Origin: Streptomyces pactum | GTDB lineage: Bacteria; Actinomycetota; Actinomycetes; Streptomycetales; Streptomycetaceae | Assembly: GCF_016031615.1 (NCBI RefSeq) | Contig: NZ_JACYXC010000001.1 | Location: forward strand, 5,332,001-5,396,000 | Direction: 5' to 3' | Length of the DNA: 64,000 bases | In this document: positions 53,511 to 62,790 of the stretch, in pieces | Layout of the letters: each line of letters begins with the position of its first letter | Numbering within the stretch: the stretch's first letter is position 1 | Notes under the pieces: generated by a model | Seen by the model: the letters and a program-made list of their open reading frames with translations, nothing else | What the model was told of the DNA's origin: nothing | Databases searched by the model: none | Position numbers and translations under genes: made by a program

Positions 53511-55019
53511 GTGACCGTCACTGAACTGGTGCCGTACGAGGACGCGCTCGCCGTCTACGAGCCCGTGATGGGGCTTGAGGTACACGTCGAGCTGGGCACC
53601 AAGACCAAGATGTTCTGCGGGTGCTCCACCGCCCTGGGGGCGGAGCCCAACACGCAGACCTGCCCCGTCTGCCTCGGCCTGCCCGGCTCCCTGCCGGTCG
53701 TCAACGCGACCGGCGTGGAGTCCGCCATCAAGATCGGCCTCGCGCTCAACTGCGAGATCGCCGAGTGGTGCCGCTTCGCCCGGAAGAACTACTTCTATCC
53801 GGACATGCCGAAGAACTTCCAGACCTCCCAGTACGACGAGCCGATCGCCTACAACGGGTACCTGGACGTCCAGTTGGAGGACGGCGAGGTCTTCCGGGTC
53901 GAGATCGAGCGCGCCCACATGGAGGAGGACACCGGCAAGTCCACCCACGTCGGTGGTGCCACCGGCCGCATCCACGGCGCCTCGCACTCGCTGCTCGACT
54001 ACAACCGGGCCGGCATCCCGCTCATCGAGATCGTCACCAAGCCCATCGTCGGCGCCGGGGAGCGCGCCCCGGAGGTCGCCAAGGCGTACGTGGCCGAGCT
54101 GCGCGAGCTGATCAAGGCGCTGGGCGTCTCCGAGGCCCGGATGGAGATGGGCCAGATGCGCTGCGACGTCAACCTGTCGCTGCGGCCCCGGGGCGCCGAG
54201 AAGTTCGGCACCCGCTCGGAGACGAAGAACGTCAACTCGCTGCGCTCGGTGGAGCGGGCGGCGCGCTTCGAGATCATGCGCCACGCGGCCGTGCTCGGCG
54301 CCGGCGGCACCATCATCCAGGAGACCCGCCACTTCCACGAGGAGGACGGCTCCACCACCTCGGGCCGGGTCAAGGAGGAGGCGGAGGACTACCGCTACTT
54401 CCCCGAGCCCGACCTGGTCCCGGTGGCCCCCTCCCGCGAGTGGGTCGAGGAGCTGCGGGCCGGGCTGCCCGAGCTGCCGCGGGTGCGCCGCAACCGGCTC
54501 CGCGAGGAGTGGGGCATCTCCGAGCACGAGATGCAGTCGGTGCTCAACGCGGGCGCCATCGACCTGATCACCGCCACCATCGACGCGGGTGCGGACGCCG
54601 CCGCCGCGCGGAAGTGGTGGATGGGCGAGCTGGCCCGCCGCGCCAACGAGTCCGGCACCGACCTCGCCGCCCTGGAGATCACCCCGGCCCAGGTGGCCCG
54701 GGTGTGCTCCCTGGTGAAGGAGGGCTCGCTCAACGACAAGCTGGCCCGCCAGGTCATCGAGGGCGTGCTGGCCGGCGAGGGCGACCCGGACACCGTGGTG
54801 GAGCGCCGGGGCCTGAAGGTCGTCTCCGACGAGGGGGCCCTGGGTACCGCCGTGGACGAGGCCATCGCCGCCAACGCGGCCATCGCCGACAAGATCCGCG
54901 GCGGCAAGGTGGCCGCGGCCGGCGCGCTGGTCGGCGCGGTCATGAAGGCCACCCGCGGCCAGGCCGACGCCGCCCGGGTGCGCGAGCTGATCCTGGAGAA
55001 GCTCGGCGTCCAGGGCTGA
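53511..55019 (+). CDS. gatB: Asp/Glu-tRNA amidotransferase subunit B
   Basis: 502 aa. GatB phosphorylates the misacylated tRNA and holds the tRNA through its YqeY-like tail. N-terminal VMGLEVHVELGTKTKMFCGC and TCPVCLGLPGSLPVVN include zinc cysteines; LIEIVTKP and ARMEMGQMRCDVNLS are conserved. GTG 53511, with GAAAGG about 11 nt upstream. Followed by a terminator, so the gat block ends here. Confidence 0.97.
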   Translation: MTVTELVPYEDALAVYEPVMGLEVHVELGTKTKMFCGCSTALGAEPNTQTCPVCLGLPGSLPVVNATGVESAIKIGLALNCEIAEWCRFARKNYFYPDMPKNFQTSQYDEPIAYNGYLDVQLEDGEVFRVEIERAHMEEDTGKSTHVGGATGRIHGASHSLLDYNRAGIPLIEIVTKPIVGAGERAPEVAKAYVAELRELIKALGVSEARMEMGQMRCDVNLSLRPRGAEKFGTRSETKNVNSLRSVERAARFEIMRHAAVLGAGGTIIQETRHFHEEDGSTTSGRVKEEAEDYRYFPEPDLVPVAPSREWVEELRAGLPELPRVRRNRLREEWGISEHEMQSVLNAGAIDLITATIDAGADAAAARKWWMGELARRANESGTDLAALEITPAQVARVCSLVKEGSLNDKLARQVIEGVLAGEGDPDTVVERRGLKVVSDEGALGTAVDEAIAANAAIADKIRGGKVAAAGALVGAVMKATRGQADAARVRELILEKLGVQG

Positions 55020-55040
55020 CGCGGCCTCAGCCGTTACCGT

Positions 55041-55078
55041 GGCGGCGGGTGCTCCCCGGAAGGGGGGTGCCCGCCGCC
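55041..55078 (+). terminator. Terminator after gatB
   Basis: GGCGGCGGG (55041-55049) and CCCGCCGCC (55070-55078) with an inner CCCC/GGGG stem in the loop. Confidence 0.75.
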
Positions 55079-55121
55079 GCGTCTGCCGAGAGACCGCCGG
55101 AGCCCGGACGAGGAGCGCAGC

Positions 55122-56420
55122 ATGATCACCCAGGTGCGGATCGACGGCTTCAAGTCGTTCCTGGACTTCCGGCTGGACGTACCGCCGGTCATGGTCGTGC
55201 TCGGCCTCAACGCGGCGGGCAAGTCCAACTTCTTCGACGCGCTGCGGCTGGTCTCGGGCACGTTGCGGGACGGCTTCGAGGCGACGGTCGCCGCCGACCG
55301 CAGGTTCGCGGCGCGGGACCTGTTCCACCGCGGCGGGCCGGAGGGGCGGCCGGTGCGCGAGGACTTCACCATCACGGTGGGCGCGCTGGTGCGCTCGCCG
55401 GACGGGCCGCTGCCCCTCCGGGTCCGGCTCGTGGCCCGGTACGAACCGGGACCGGGCCGCAGACCGGGGCGGGCGGTCCTCGACCCCGCGCGGAGCGCCG
55501 TGTGGGTGAGCAGCCTGAAGAACCGGGACTGGATGGACCGGCTCGGGCTCGGTACGGAGATGCGCGAGGCGATCGCCGCGGCGCGCCGCGCCTTTCTGCT
55601 CCGCACCAGGACGCCGCACCTGAGGATCCTGGACCATGGCTTCGCCGCCCATCCGCCCGGCCCCGGGACGCCCCCGCCCGCCGGCGAGGGCGGTCCCGCC
55701 GAGCTGGTCTCCCTGGTGCTGCGGGAGTGCGCCGGCTGGCAGCCGCTGCTGCTCTCCCCGGAGGCGATGCGGGGCCTGGTGCCGGTGGGGCCGGACGCCC
55801 CGCTGGACCACGACGGCCGGAACCTCCCGCTGGTGCTGGACCGGATCGAGAGCGAGGCCCCCACCGCCTGGCGGCGGCTGGTCGCCGACCTCGCCGGGGT
55901 GGTGGAGGGCGTGCGGGACGTCCGCACCCGGTACCTGGAGAGCCGGCAGGAATTCGACTACGAGGTCGAGTTCGAGCACACCGGCTGGACCGCGCCGCCC
56001 CTCCTCTCCGACGGCACCGTCCGTACGCTCGCGCTCCTCGCGGCCTGCGCCGACCCGTTGCGCCGGGGCACCCTGTGTGTGGAGGAGATCGAGAACGGCA
56101 TGCACCCGACGCGTGTCGCCGACCTGGTGCGGCGGCTGCGGCGCGGCTGCGGCGCGGACCCGGCCGGGAGCGGCGCGCCGTTCCGTCAGCTGCTCGCCAG
56201 CACGCACTCGCCGGCGCTGCTCGCGGCGCTGCGGACCGATCTGACCGGGAGCCTGGTCTTCATGGAACAGGTGGACCGGGTGGATCCGCAGCGCCAGGCC
56301 GTGTCCCGGGTCTCGGTCGCCCGTCCGCTGCGCGAACGTGACCTGTCCGAGGAACCGGGCGAGACCATGTCACCGCAGCAGGTGGACCGCCTGCTCCGCC
56401 GGCTGGCACAGGGGGCGTAG
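55122..56420 (+). CDS. AAA_21/RecF-like ATPase, first gene of putative defence pair
   Basis: 432 aa ABC/SMC-type ATPase without membrane segments. Walker A GLNAAGKS (28-35, Lys34), ABC-like signature LSDGT (295-299), Walker B LCVEEIENGMHP with Glu321 and Glu322, switch His362 in STHSPALL. The middle (about 60-230) has no clear coiled coil. The architecture matches the ATPase of OLD-family, RloA, AbiL and PARIS (AriA) systems. ATG 55122 follows GAGGAG. Its TAG stop shares a base with the next start. Between housekeeping gatB and a phospholipase, so an accessory insertion is likely. Role in phage defence is inference. Confidence 0.9.
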   Translation: MITQVRIDGFKSFLDFRLDVPPVMVVLGLNAAGKSNFFDALRLVSGTLRDGFEATVAADRRFAARDLFHRGGPEGRPVREDFTITVGALVRSPDGPLPLRVRLVARYEPGPGRRPGRAVLDPARSAVWVSSLKNRDWMDRLGLGTEMREAIAAARRAFLLRTRTPHLRILDHGFAAHPPGPGTPPPAGEGGPAELVSLVLRECAGWQPLLLSPEAMRGLVPVGPDAPLDHDGRNLPLVLDRIESEAPTAWRRLVADLAGVVEGVRDVRTRYLESRQEFDYEVEFEHTGWTAPPLLSDGTVRTLALLAACADPLRRGTLCVEEIENGMHPTRVADLVRRLRRGCGADPAGSGAPFRQLLASTHSPALLAALRTDLTGSLVFMEQVDRVDPQRQAVSRVSVARPLRERDLSEEPGETMSPQQVDRLLRRLAQGA

Positions 56421-57079
56421 TGGGGGAGCGACCGCTGCGGCCGGGACTGATCGCCGAGGGCAGCAGCGACGAGCCGTACCTCGGCAAGCTGATCAAGAAG
56501 CAGCTGGACGCCCTGCTGCTCGCGAAGAGCCACCACACGGTGGCGGTGGCGGACTGCGAGATCGCTCCGGCCCGCACCACCGGCTCCGGCGGGACGGCGG
56601 CCGTCATCGACGCCGCCTGGGACCTGGCGCAGGACTGCCACCTGCTGTTCGTCCACTGCGACGCCGACGAACGCGGCAAGGCGGAGAAGATCGCGGCCGA
56701 GCTCGCCGACCGGCGCCGCTCGGCCGAGCGGGCAGCGGTGCCCGTGCTGCTGGTTCCCGTGCTGATGACGGAATCGTGGATGCTGGCCGACCGGAAGGCC
56801 CTGGAGGCCGTCGTGCCCGGCATCGAGACGGCGGACTACCCGTACGCCAAGCCCGCGGCCGTCGAGAAGAACGTGGCGCTCCCCTCCGCGAAGAAGGCCA
56901 AGCTCGGCCCCAAACAGGTGTGGAAGGCGCTGCTCGGCGACCAGGCCCACGAGACGCTGACGGACGCGGCCGAGGCGCTGGTGCAGCGAACGGACCTCGG
57001 AGTGCTCGCGCAGGTGCCGTCGTACCGCGCATGGGTCGAGGAGACCGAGGCCGCGCTCGCCGGCCTGGGATACCTCTGA
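56420..57079 (+). CDS. TOPRIM-like DUF4276-type protein, second gene of putative defence pair
   Basis: 219 aa. The TOPRIM pattern is visible: IAEGSSDEPYL near the N-terminus (Glu13, Asp17), LLFVHCDADERG (Asp81, Asp83) and the DUF4276-like VLMTESWMLADRKAL (Glu118, Trp120). These acidic residues would bind Mg2+ for nuclease or related chemistry. GTG 56420 overlaps the ATPase stop by 1 nt, so the two are translated together in a fixed ratio. Such ATPase + TOPRIM pairs act as abortive phage defence or nucleases in several families. Family assignment is from motifs; I could not run a profile. Confidence 0.82.
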   Translation: MGERPLRPGLIAEGSSDEPYLGKLIKKQLDALLLAKSHHTVAVADCEIAPARTTGSGGTAAVIDAAWDLAQDCHLLFVHCDADERGKAEKIAAELADRRRSAERAAVPVLLVPVLMTESWMLADRKALEAVVPGIETADYPYAKPAAVEKNVALPSAKKAKLGPKQVWKALLGDQAHETLTDAAEALVQRTDLGVLAQVPSYRAWVEETEAALAGLGYL

Positions 57080-57257
57080 GGCGCCGCCCGCCGCCCGCCG
57101 CCTGCCGCCCGCCACCGCCCGGCCCCCGGCCCGTACCCCGGAGACATGGTGCGCGGCCCCCGGCCGGTGGGCCGGAAGGGGTGACCGCGGCGCGGCGGGG
57201 AAGGCGCGTGCCGTCCGGGGCGGATACGCCCGCGGGGGACCGCCACCCGGCCGCGAC

Positions 57258-57290
57258 GTTCACCGCCGGGTCGGCACGCGGTCTTCCCCG
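57258..57290 (+). promoter_or_regulatory. PHO-box-like direct repeats before phospholipase C
   Basis: Three 11-bp units in a row, GTTCACCGCCG, GGTCGGCACGC, GGTCTTCCCCG, each starting G(T/G)TC. The first is a very good match to the streptomycete PhoP unit; the others are weak. It ends 55 bp before the start. Confidence 0.5.
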
Positions 57291-57345
57291 GGCCATCTGC
57301 CGTCACTACCTTCCGAGCGACATCAGGCAGCAGGAGGAGGTCACG

Positions 57346-59457
57346 GTGGCATCGGACATCTCACGGCGGCGGCTGTTCGCACTGGGGGCGGGGGCCGCGG
57401 GCGGGGCGGCGGCCGCCTCGCTGCTGCCGCCGTCGCTGCAGGCCGCGCTGGCCGCCCAGCCCACCCCGCCGGAGGGCGGGCTGGAGGCCGTCGAGCACGT
57501 GGTGCTGCTGATGCAGGAGAACCGTTCCTTCGATCACTACTTCGGCATGCTGCGCGGCGTCCGCGGCTTCGGCGACCGCAACGCCGTACGGCTCCCCGGC
57601 GGCGGTGACATCTTCCACCAGCCGGCGCCCGGCGGCGGGACCGTGCTGCCGTTCGCCGCCCGGGACGCCGCCGCGGCGCAGCACAAGGACCTCCAGTACG
57701 TCGGCCAGCTCGACCACTCCTGGGCGGGCGGCGCCCGCGCCTGGAACGGCGGGTGGATGAACAACTGGATCGCGGCCAAGGGAGCCGCCACCATGGTCCA
57801 CTTCCAGCGCGAGGACATCCCGTTCCACTACGAGCTGGCCGACACCTTCACCATCTGCGACGCCTACCACTCCGCCATCCACACCTCCACCAGCCCCAAC
57901 CGCAACTACTGGGTGAGCGGCACCACGGGGTACGAGGCGAACGGCCGCCGGGCGGTCGGCAACGACGCCTACGCCGAGGACACCCACCCCGGGTACGGCT
58001 GGACCACCGCCGCCGAGATCCTCCAGCGCGCCGGGGTGAGCTGGCGCGTCTACCAGGAGTGGGACAACTACCAGGACAACAACATCGAGTTCTACCGGCC
58101 GTTCAAGGAGGTCGCCCGGAAGGCGCTGGCCGGGCTGGGCCACCGCAGCACCAACAGCTTCTACACCGAGGTGCTCAAGGCCACCGGCGACCGGCGGAAG
58201 CGGCTGCTGGACGGGCTGGAGGAGGGCCTGCGCACGCTGGACGCCGGTGAGCGGGAGCTGTTCGAGCGCGGGCTGCGGCGGGTGACCGGGGGCACACTGG
58301 CGGACGCCTTCCGGGCCGACGTCGAGGCCGGCACGCTGCCCCGGGTCTCCTACCTGGTGCCGTCCGCGCTGGACTCCGAGCACCCCGGCCCGTCCACCCC
58401 GGCGCACAGCGCCACCCTCACCTACCGCATCCTCGACGCCCTGGCCTCCCGGCCCGAGGTGTGGCGGAAGACCGCGGTGTTCCTCACCTACGACGAGAAC
58501 GACGGCTTCTTCGACCACGTGGTGCCGCCGAACCCGCCCGCCGGAGCGGCCGGGGAGTGGTGGGACGGCAAGCCGCTGGGGCTGGGCGTGCGGGTGCCGA
58601 TGCTGATCATCTCCCCGTGGACGGTCGGCGGCTACGTCTGCTCGGAGGTGTTCGACCACACCTCCGCCAACCGCTTCCTGGAGCGCTGGCTGGGCATCGA
58701 GGTGCCCGGCATCTCCGACTGGCGGCGGACCGTCTGCGGCGACCTGACCGGCGCCTTCGACTTCGGCGGCAGCGCCGCCCCGCAGTCCCTGCACCGGCCC
58801 GCGCCGGTCACCCCGGACAACGGGCACTGGACCCCGGTGCCGCCCGCCGACCAGCGCATGCCGCGCCAGGAACCGGGCACCCGGCCGGCCCGCCCGCTGC
58901 CGTACCAGCCGGAGGTCTCCGGGGCGTACGAGCCGAAGGAGGGGGTGATGCGGCTGGTGCTGACCAACAGCGGCACCCGCAGCGCGCACCTGACGCTCTT
59001 CCCCTACGCGGGCGAGTACCCGGCGCCGCAGCACCGGGACGCCGCGGCCGGCGAGGTCACCACCTGGGAGGTGCCGGTCACCGGCGGCGCCTACGACTTC
59101 ACGGTGACCGGCCCGAACGGCTTCCGCCGCGAGTTCCGGGGCACCGCGGACGGCGCCGCGGCCGGGCTGCGGGTGCGCGGCACCATCGACGCCCGCCGGC
59201 GGGTGCTGCGCCTGGCCGTGACCAACACGGGGCGGCGGCCGGTGCGGCTCACCCTCCGGCCGCTGGCCTACGTCGCCGACCCGGACGCCCGGGAGCGCAC
59301 CGTCACGGTCCGGGGCCGCTCCACCCGGAGCGTGGACTTCGCCACCCGGGAGGGGCGGGGCTGGTACGACCTCGCGCTGACCGCCGAGGGCGATCCGGGC
59401 TTCCACCGCCGGCTGGCCGGCCACATCGAGAACGGGCGCCCCTCGGTCAGCGGCTGA
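57346..59457 (+). CDS. Tat-exported phospholipase C (phosphocholine-specific type)
   Basis: 703 aa secreted enzyme. GTG 57346 has AGGAGG 6 nt upstream. Tat signal SRRRLFALGAGAAGG. Phosphoesterase domain: ENRSFDHYFGMLRGVRGF, SAIHTSTSPNRNYWVSG, YDENDGFFDHVVPP and LGVRVPMLIISPWTVGGYV. Two C-terminal DUF756 beta domains follow (about 505-590 and 600-700). Predicted to cleave phosphatidylcholine-type lipids outside the cell to free phosphate, consistent with the PHO-box-like repeats upstream. Complete. Confidence 0.95.
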   Translation: MASDISRRRLFALGAGAAGGAAAASLLPPSLQAALAAQPTPPEGGLEAVEHVVLLMQENRSFDHYFGMLRGVRGFGDRNAVRLPGGGDIFHQPAPGGGTVLPFAARDAAAAQHKDLQYVGQLDHSWAGGARAWNGGWMNNWIAAKGAATMVHFQREDIPFHYELADTFTICDAYHSAIHTSTSPNRNYWVSGTTGYEANGRRAVGNDAYAEDTHPGYGWTTAAEILQRAGVSWRVYQEWDNYQDNNIEFYRPFKEVARKALAGLGHRSTNSFYTEVLKATGDRRKRLLDGLEEGLRTLDAGERELFERGLRRVTGGTLADAFRADVEAGTLPRVSYLVPSALDSEHPGPSTPAHSATLTYRILDALASRPEVWRKTAVFLTYDENDGFFDHVVPPNPPAGAAGEWWDGKPLGLGVRVPMLIISPWTVGGYVCSEVFDHTSANRFLERWLGIEVPGISDWRRTVCGDLTGAFDFGGSAAPQSLHRPAPVTPDNGHWTPVPPADQRMPRQEPGTRPARPLPYQPEVSGAYEPKEGVMRLVLTNSGTRSAHLTLFPYAGEYPAPQHRDAAAGEVTTWEVPVTGGAYDFTVTGPNGFRREFRGTADGAAAGLRVRGTIDARRRVLRLAVTNTGRRPVRLTLRPLAYVADPDARERTVTVRGRSTRSVDFATREGRGWYDLALTAEGDPGFHRRLAGHIENGRPSVSG

Positions 59458-59955
59458 TCCGGACGGCGGGGCCCGGCGGGTCCGGGAGTTCCGGGGCCGG
59501 GGCCGGGACCGGTCGGCTCGGGGGGCATGGGTCCGTCGGGTCCCCGGCCCCCGGGCTCGGGGGCATGGCCCAGGGCCCTGGGCCGGGACCGGGAGCGGGA
59601 TCGGACCGAGATCGGGACCGACCGGCTCGGGGGCCCGGGCCTGCTGGGTCCCGGGCCCTGGGCCGGGGCCGGGACGAGCGGCAGGGACCCGGTACCCGGC
59701 CCGTTCCGGAGCGGGTCCCGGGACGGCCGGCCCGTTCCGGATCGGCCGTCCCCGGGCCGTGCGCGGCGGTGTGGAGTGCCCCACAAAGGGGACAAAGGAT
59801 CATTTCCGGGTGCAAGAGTGCAGGAGGAACGCGGCGCGCCGCCAGGGCGGCCCGGCGGGTTCCGCCCGTCCGCCCGTACGTTCCGTGCCCGAGCCGGGGA
59901 CCCACCCGGCCGCGAACGGCCCCGCCGTGAGCGGCGCGACACCCGAAAGCAGTCC
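59458..59955. other. Repetitive G-rich intergenic region before MmpL gene
   Basis: About 500 bp. Imperfectly repeated GGCTCGGGGGC and GGGCCCTGGGCCGGG blocks (for example near 59514, 59551, 59570 and 59626) and no gene. The last part (59780-59825) is lower in GC (ACAAAGGGGACAAAGGATC) and is the likely promoter of the transporter. Confidence 0.5.
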
Positions 59956-62172
59956 ATGGCCGCACTCGCCCGGTGGTGCCTGAGGCACCGCGTCGCCGTC
60001 ATCGTGCTGTGGCTGGCCGCCCTCGCGGGCGTCACCGCCGCCGCCGCTGTCGCCGGCACCGCGTACTCCACCGACTACGACACCCCCGGAACCGAGTCCT
60101 CGCGCGCCGCGGAGCTGCTGGCCAGGACGAACCCGGCCGAGGCGGGTGACACCGACACCATCGTCTGGCACACCGACCGGGGCACGGTCCGCGCCGCCGC
60201 GGTCCAGGACCGGATGACCGAGGTGCTGCGGGACGTCGAGGACCTGCCCGGGGTGGCCACCGTCACCGGCCCGTACGGTGCCGAGAGCGCGGCCCGGATC
60301 AGCCCCGACGGGCGGACCGCGTACGCCACCGTCACCTTCGGCGAGCCGGCCGCCACGCTGGACACCGCGGACGTCGCCCGGGTGGTGGACACCGCGCGGG
60401 CCGCCGCCGGTGACCACCTGGAGGTGGCGCTCGGCGGCGAGGGGGTCGCCCTCACCGAGTCCACCGCCCCGGGCCACCTCAGCGAGGTCATCGGCCTGGC
60501 CGCCGCGGCGGTGGTCCTCTTCCTCGCCTTCGGCTCGTTCGCCGCCACCCTGCTGCCGCTGGCCACCGCCGTGGTCGGCGTGGGCACCGCCTACGGCGCG
60601 ATCGGGCTGCTCGGCCACGCCATGAAGGTCGCGGACTTCGCCCCCATGCTGGGCATGCTCATCGGGCTCGGCGTCGGCATCGACTACGCGCTGTTCATCG
60701 TCACCCGGCACCGCCGGGGCCTGCGGCAGGGACTGCCGGTCGCCGAGGCCGCGCGGCGGGCGGTGGCCACCTCCGGGCGGGCCGTGGTCTTCGCGGGCGC
60801 CACCGTGTGCGTCGCGCTGCTCGGCATGCTGGTGCTCCGGCTCAGCTTCCTCAACGGCGTCGCCCTCGCCGCCTCGCTCACCGTGGTCCTCACCGTTGCC
60901 GCCTCGGTCACCCTGCTCCCCGCCCTGCTGGGCCTGATCGGGATGAAGGCGCTCAGCCGCCGCGAGCGGCGGCGGCTGCGCGAGCGGGGGCCGCAGCCCG
61001 AACTGCCCACCGGGCCGGCGGCGCGCTGGTCCCGCTTCGTCGAGCGCCACCCCAAGGCGCTGGGCGCGGTCGCCGCGGTGGTCATGCTGGTCCTCGCGGT
61101 GCCCACCCTCTCCCTCCACCTGGGCCACTCCGACCAGGGGAACAACGCCGCCAGCAGCACCACCCGGCAGGCGTACGACATGATCGAGGAGGGCTTCGGG
61201 CCGGGCGTCAACGGCCCGCTGACCCTCGTCGCGGACCTCGGCAGCGCCGCCGAGAAGGTGGCCTTCGCCCGCCTCGCCGACACCCTGCGCACCACCGAGG
61301 GCGTCGCCGCGGTCAGCGGCACCGAGCACCAGGGCAGCACCGGGGCCGGGGTGATCACCGTCGTGCCCGAGACCTCCCCGCAGGACCGGGCCACCTCCGA
61401 CCTGGTGGAGCACATCCGCGAGGACGTGGTGCCGGCGGCCGAACGCGGCGGCACGCTCGACGTGTACGTCGGCGGGATCACCGCCGGCTACGACGACTTC
61501 GCCTCGGTGATCGTCGGCAAGCTGCCGCTCTTCGTGGGGGTCGTGGTGGCCCTCGGCTCGGCGCTGCTGCTGCTCGCGTTCCGCAGCATCGGCATCCCGC
61601 TCAAGGCGGCGCTGATGAACGTCCTCGCGGTGGCGTCCTCCTTCGGCGTGGTGGTCGCGGTCTTCCAGTGGGGCTGGGGGAGCGGTCTGCTCGGCCTGGG
61701 CGGCGCCGGCCCGATCGAGCCCTTCCTACCGGTGATCATGGTGTCGGTGCTCTTCGGACTCTCCATGGACTACCAGGTGTTCCTGGTCAGCCGGATGTAC
61801 GAGGAGTGGCGGCAGACCGGGGACAACCGGGTCGCGGTCCGGGTGGGACTGGCCGAGACCGGCCGGGTGATCAACTCGGCGGCGGTCATCATGATCGCGG
61901 TCTTCTCCGCCTTCGTGCTCAGCGGCGACCGGATCATCGCGATGTTCGGCATCGGACTCGCCGCCGCGGTGGCGCTGGACGCCTTCGTGCTGCGCACCCT
62001 GCTCGTCCCGGCCCTGATGCACCTGCTCGGCAGCGCCAACTGGTGGCTGCCGAAGTGGCTGGACCGCCGGCTGCCGCGGCTCACCGTCGAACCGCCGGAG
62101 GAGGCCGCGGCCGGGCCGGTGGCGCTGCCCGTCGCACGGGCGGCGGAACCGGGCGAGCGGGTGCCCTCCTGA
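59956..62172 (+). CDS. MMPL-family RND-type membrane transporter
   Basis: 738 aa, two six-plus-helix halves each with an extracellular loop domain. Proton-relay motifs GIDYALF (about 240) and SMDYQVF (about 600) carry the Asp-Tyr pairs of the family. Hydrophobic lead helix AVIVLWLAALAGVTAAAAVAG. Substrates are usually lipids or lipophilic molecules. ATG 59956 has only a weak GAAAG upstream. Its stop codon is in a 17-bp tandem repeat. Alone on its strand, so the partner substrate gene is not visible. Confidence 0.94.
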   Translation: MAALARWCLRHRVAVIVLWLAALAGVTAAAAVAGTAYSTDYDTPGTESSRAAELLARTNPAEAGDTDTIVWHTDRGTVRAAAVQDRMTEVLRDVEDLPGVATVTGPYGAESAARISPDGRTAYATVTFGEPAATLDTADVARVVDTARAAAGDHLEVALGGEGVALTESTAPGHLSEVIGLAAAAVVLFLAFGSFAATLLPLATAVVGVGTAYGAIGLLGHAMKVADFAPMLGMLIGLGVGIDYALFIVTRHRRGLRQGLPVAEAARRAVATSGRAVVFAGATVCVALLGMLVLRLSFLNGVALAASLTVVLTVAASVTLLPALLGLIGMKALSRRERRRLRERGPQPELPTGPAARWSRFVERHPKALGAVAAVVMLVLAVPTLSLHLGHSDQGNNAASSTTRQAYDMIEEGFGPGVNGPLTLVADLGSAAEKVAFARLADTLRTTEGVAAVSGTEHQGSTGAGVITVVPETSPQDRATSDLVEHIREDVVPAAERGGTLDVYVGGITAGYDDFASVIVGKLPLFVGVVVALGSALLLLAFRSIGIPLKAALMNVLAVASSFGVVVAVFQWGWGSGLLGLGGAGPIEPFLPVIMVSVLFGLSMDYQVFLVSRMYEEWRQTGDNRVAVRVGLAETGRVINSAAVIMIAVFSAFVLSGDRIIAMFGIGLAAAVALDAFVLRTLLVPALMHLLGSANWWLPKWLDRRLPRLTVEPPEEAAAGPVALPVARAAEPGERVPS

Positions 62173-62213
62173 CCGCGCTGCCCTCCTGACCGCGCTGCCC
62201 TCCTGGCCGCGCG
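62163..62213 (+). repeat. 17-bp tandem repeat over the stop codon
   Basis: Three units of GCCCTCCTGACCGCGCT (62163-62179, 62180-62196, 62197-62213). The third has two changes, one turning TGA to TGG. The first holds the transporter stop. Confidence 0.92.
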
Positions 62214-62388
62214 CGCCGCACGATCCTTCGCTCCCACGGTCCGGGCGGGGCGGCGGTCCGGGGTGTGCCGGTGGGCCCGGGCCGTGGTTCCGCCGGTCCG
62301 CCGTCAGGTGGGTCCCGGGAGGGCGGTGGCGTACCGCGCCGCGCCCGCCCGGTGACGGGCGGGCGCGGGCCGGTCAGCGCGGGGCCGG

Positions 62389-62790
62389 TCAGGCGCCGGC
62401 CGAGGGCTCACCGCTTCCGTACGGGCGGGTGATGATCTCCATGTAGTGGCCGGACGGGTCCTCGAAGTACACGCCGTGGCCACCGTCGTTGCGGTTGATC
62501 TCGCCGGGCCGGGTCCGCGCCGGGTCGGCGTAGAACCGCACCCCCGTCTCCTGGATGCGGGCGAACATCGCCGGGAACTCCTCCTCCGGCACCAGGAACG
62601 CGTAGTGCTGGGGGGCGATCGTCTTCGGATCGACGGTCGCGAAGTCGAGGGTGACGCCGTTCCCCGTCGCGACCGGAAGGAAGGGGCCCCACTCCGGGCC
62701 GACCTCCAGACCGAGTATCCCGGCCAGGAACTCGGCGGACTGCCGGCGATCCCGGCAGTGGATGATGGTGTGGTTCAACTCGACGGACAT
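62389..62790 (-). CDS. VOC/glyoxalase-superfamily protein
   Basis: 133 aa from ATG 62790 (GGAGG about 10 nt upstream; ATG 62799 is too close to it). One VOC module pair: ELNHTIIHCRDRRQSAEFLAGILGLEVG, HYAFLVPEEEF, and FEDPSGHYMEIITRPYG. Candidate metal ligands are the N-terminal His, the HYAFLV His and the C-terminal Glu. The substrate is unknown; fosfomycin-resistance, bleomycin-binding and dioxygenase relatives exist. Convergent with the MmpL gene. Confidence 0.92.
   Translation of the reverse strand: MSVELNHTIIHCRDRRQSAEFLAGILGLEVGPEWGPFLPVATGNGVTLDFATVDPKTIAPQHYAFLVPEEEFPAMFARIQETGVRFYADPARTRPGEINRNDGGHGVYFEDPSGHYMEIITRPYGSGEPSAGA

Noticed and set aside
51537..56207. Very long open frame on the minus strand (over 1500 codons)
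   Set aside because: It is antisense to gatA, gatB and the ATPase, which have clear domains and proper third-position bias. Long antisense frames are expected at this GC content.
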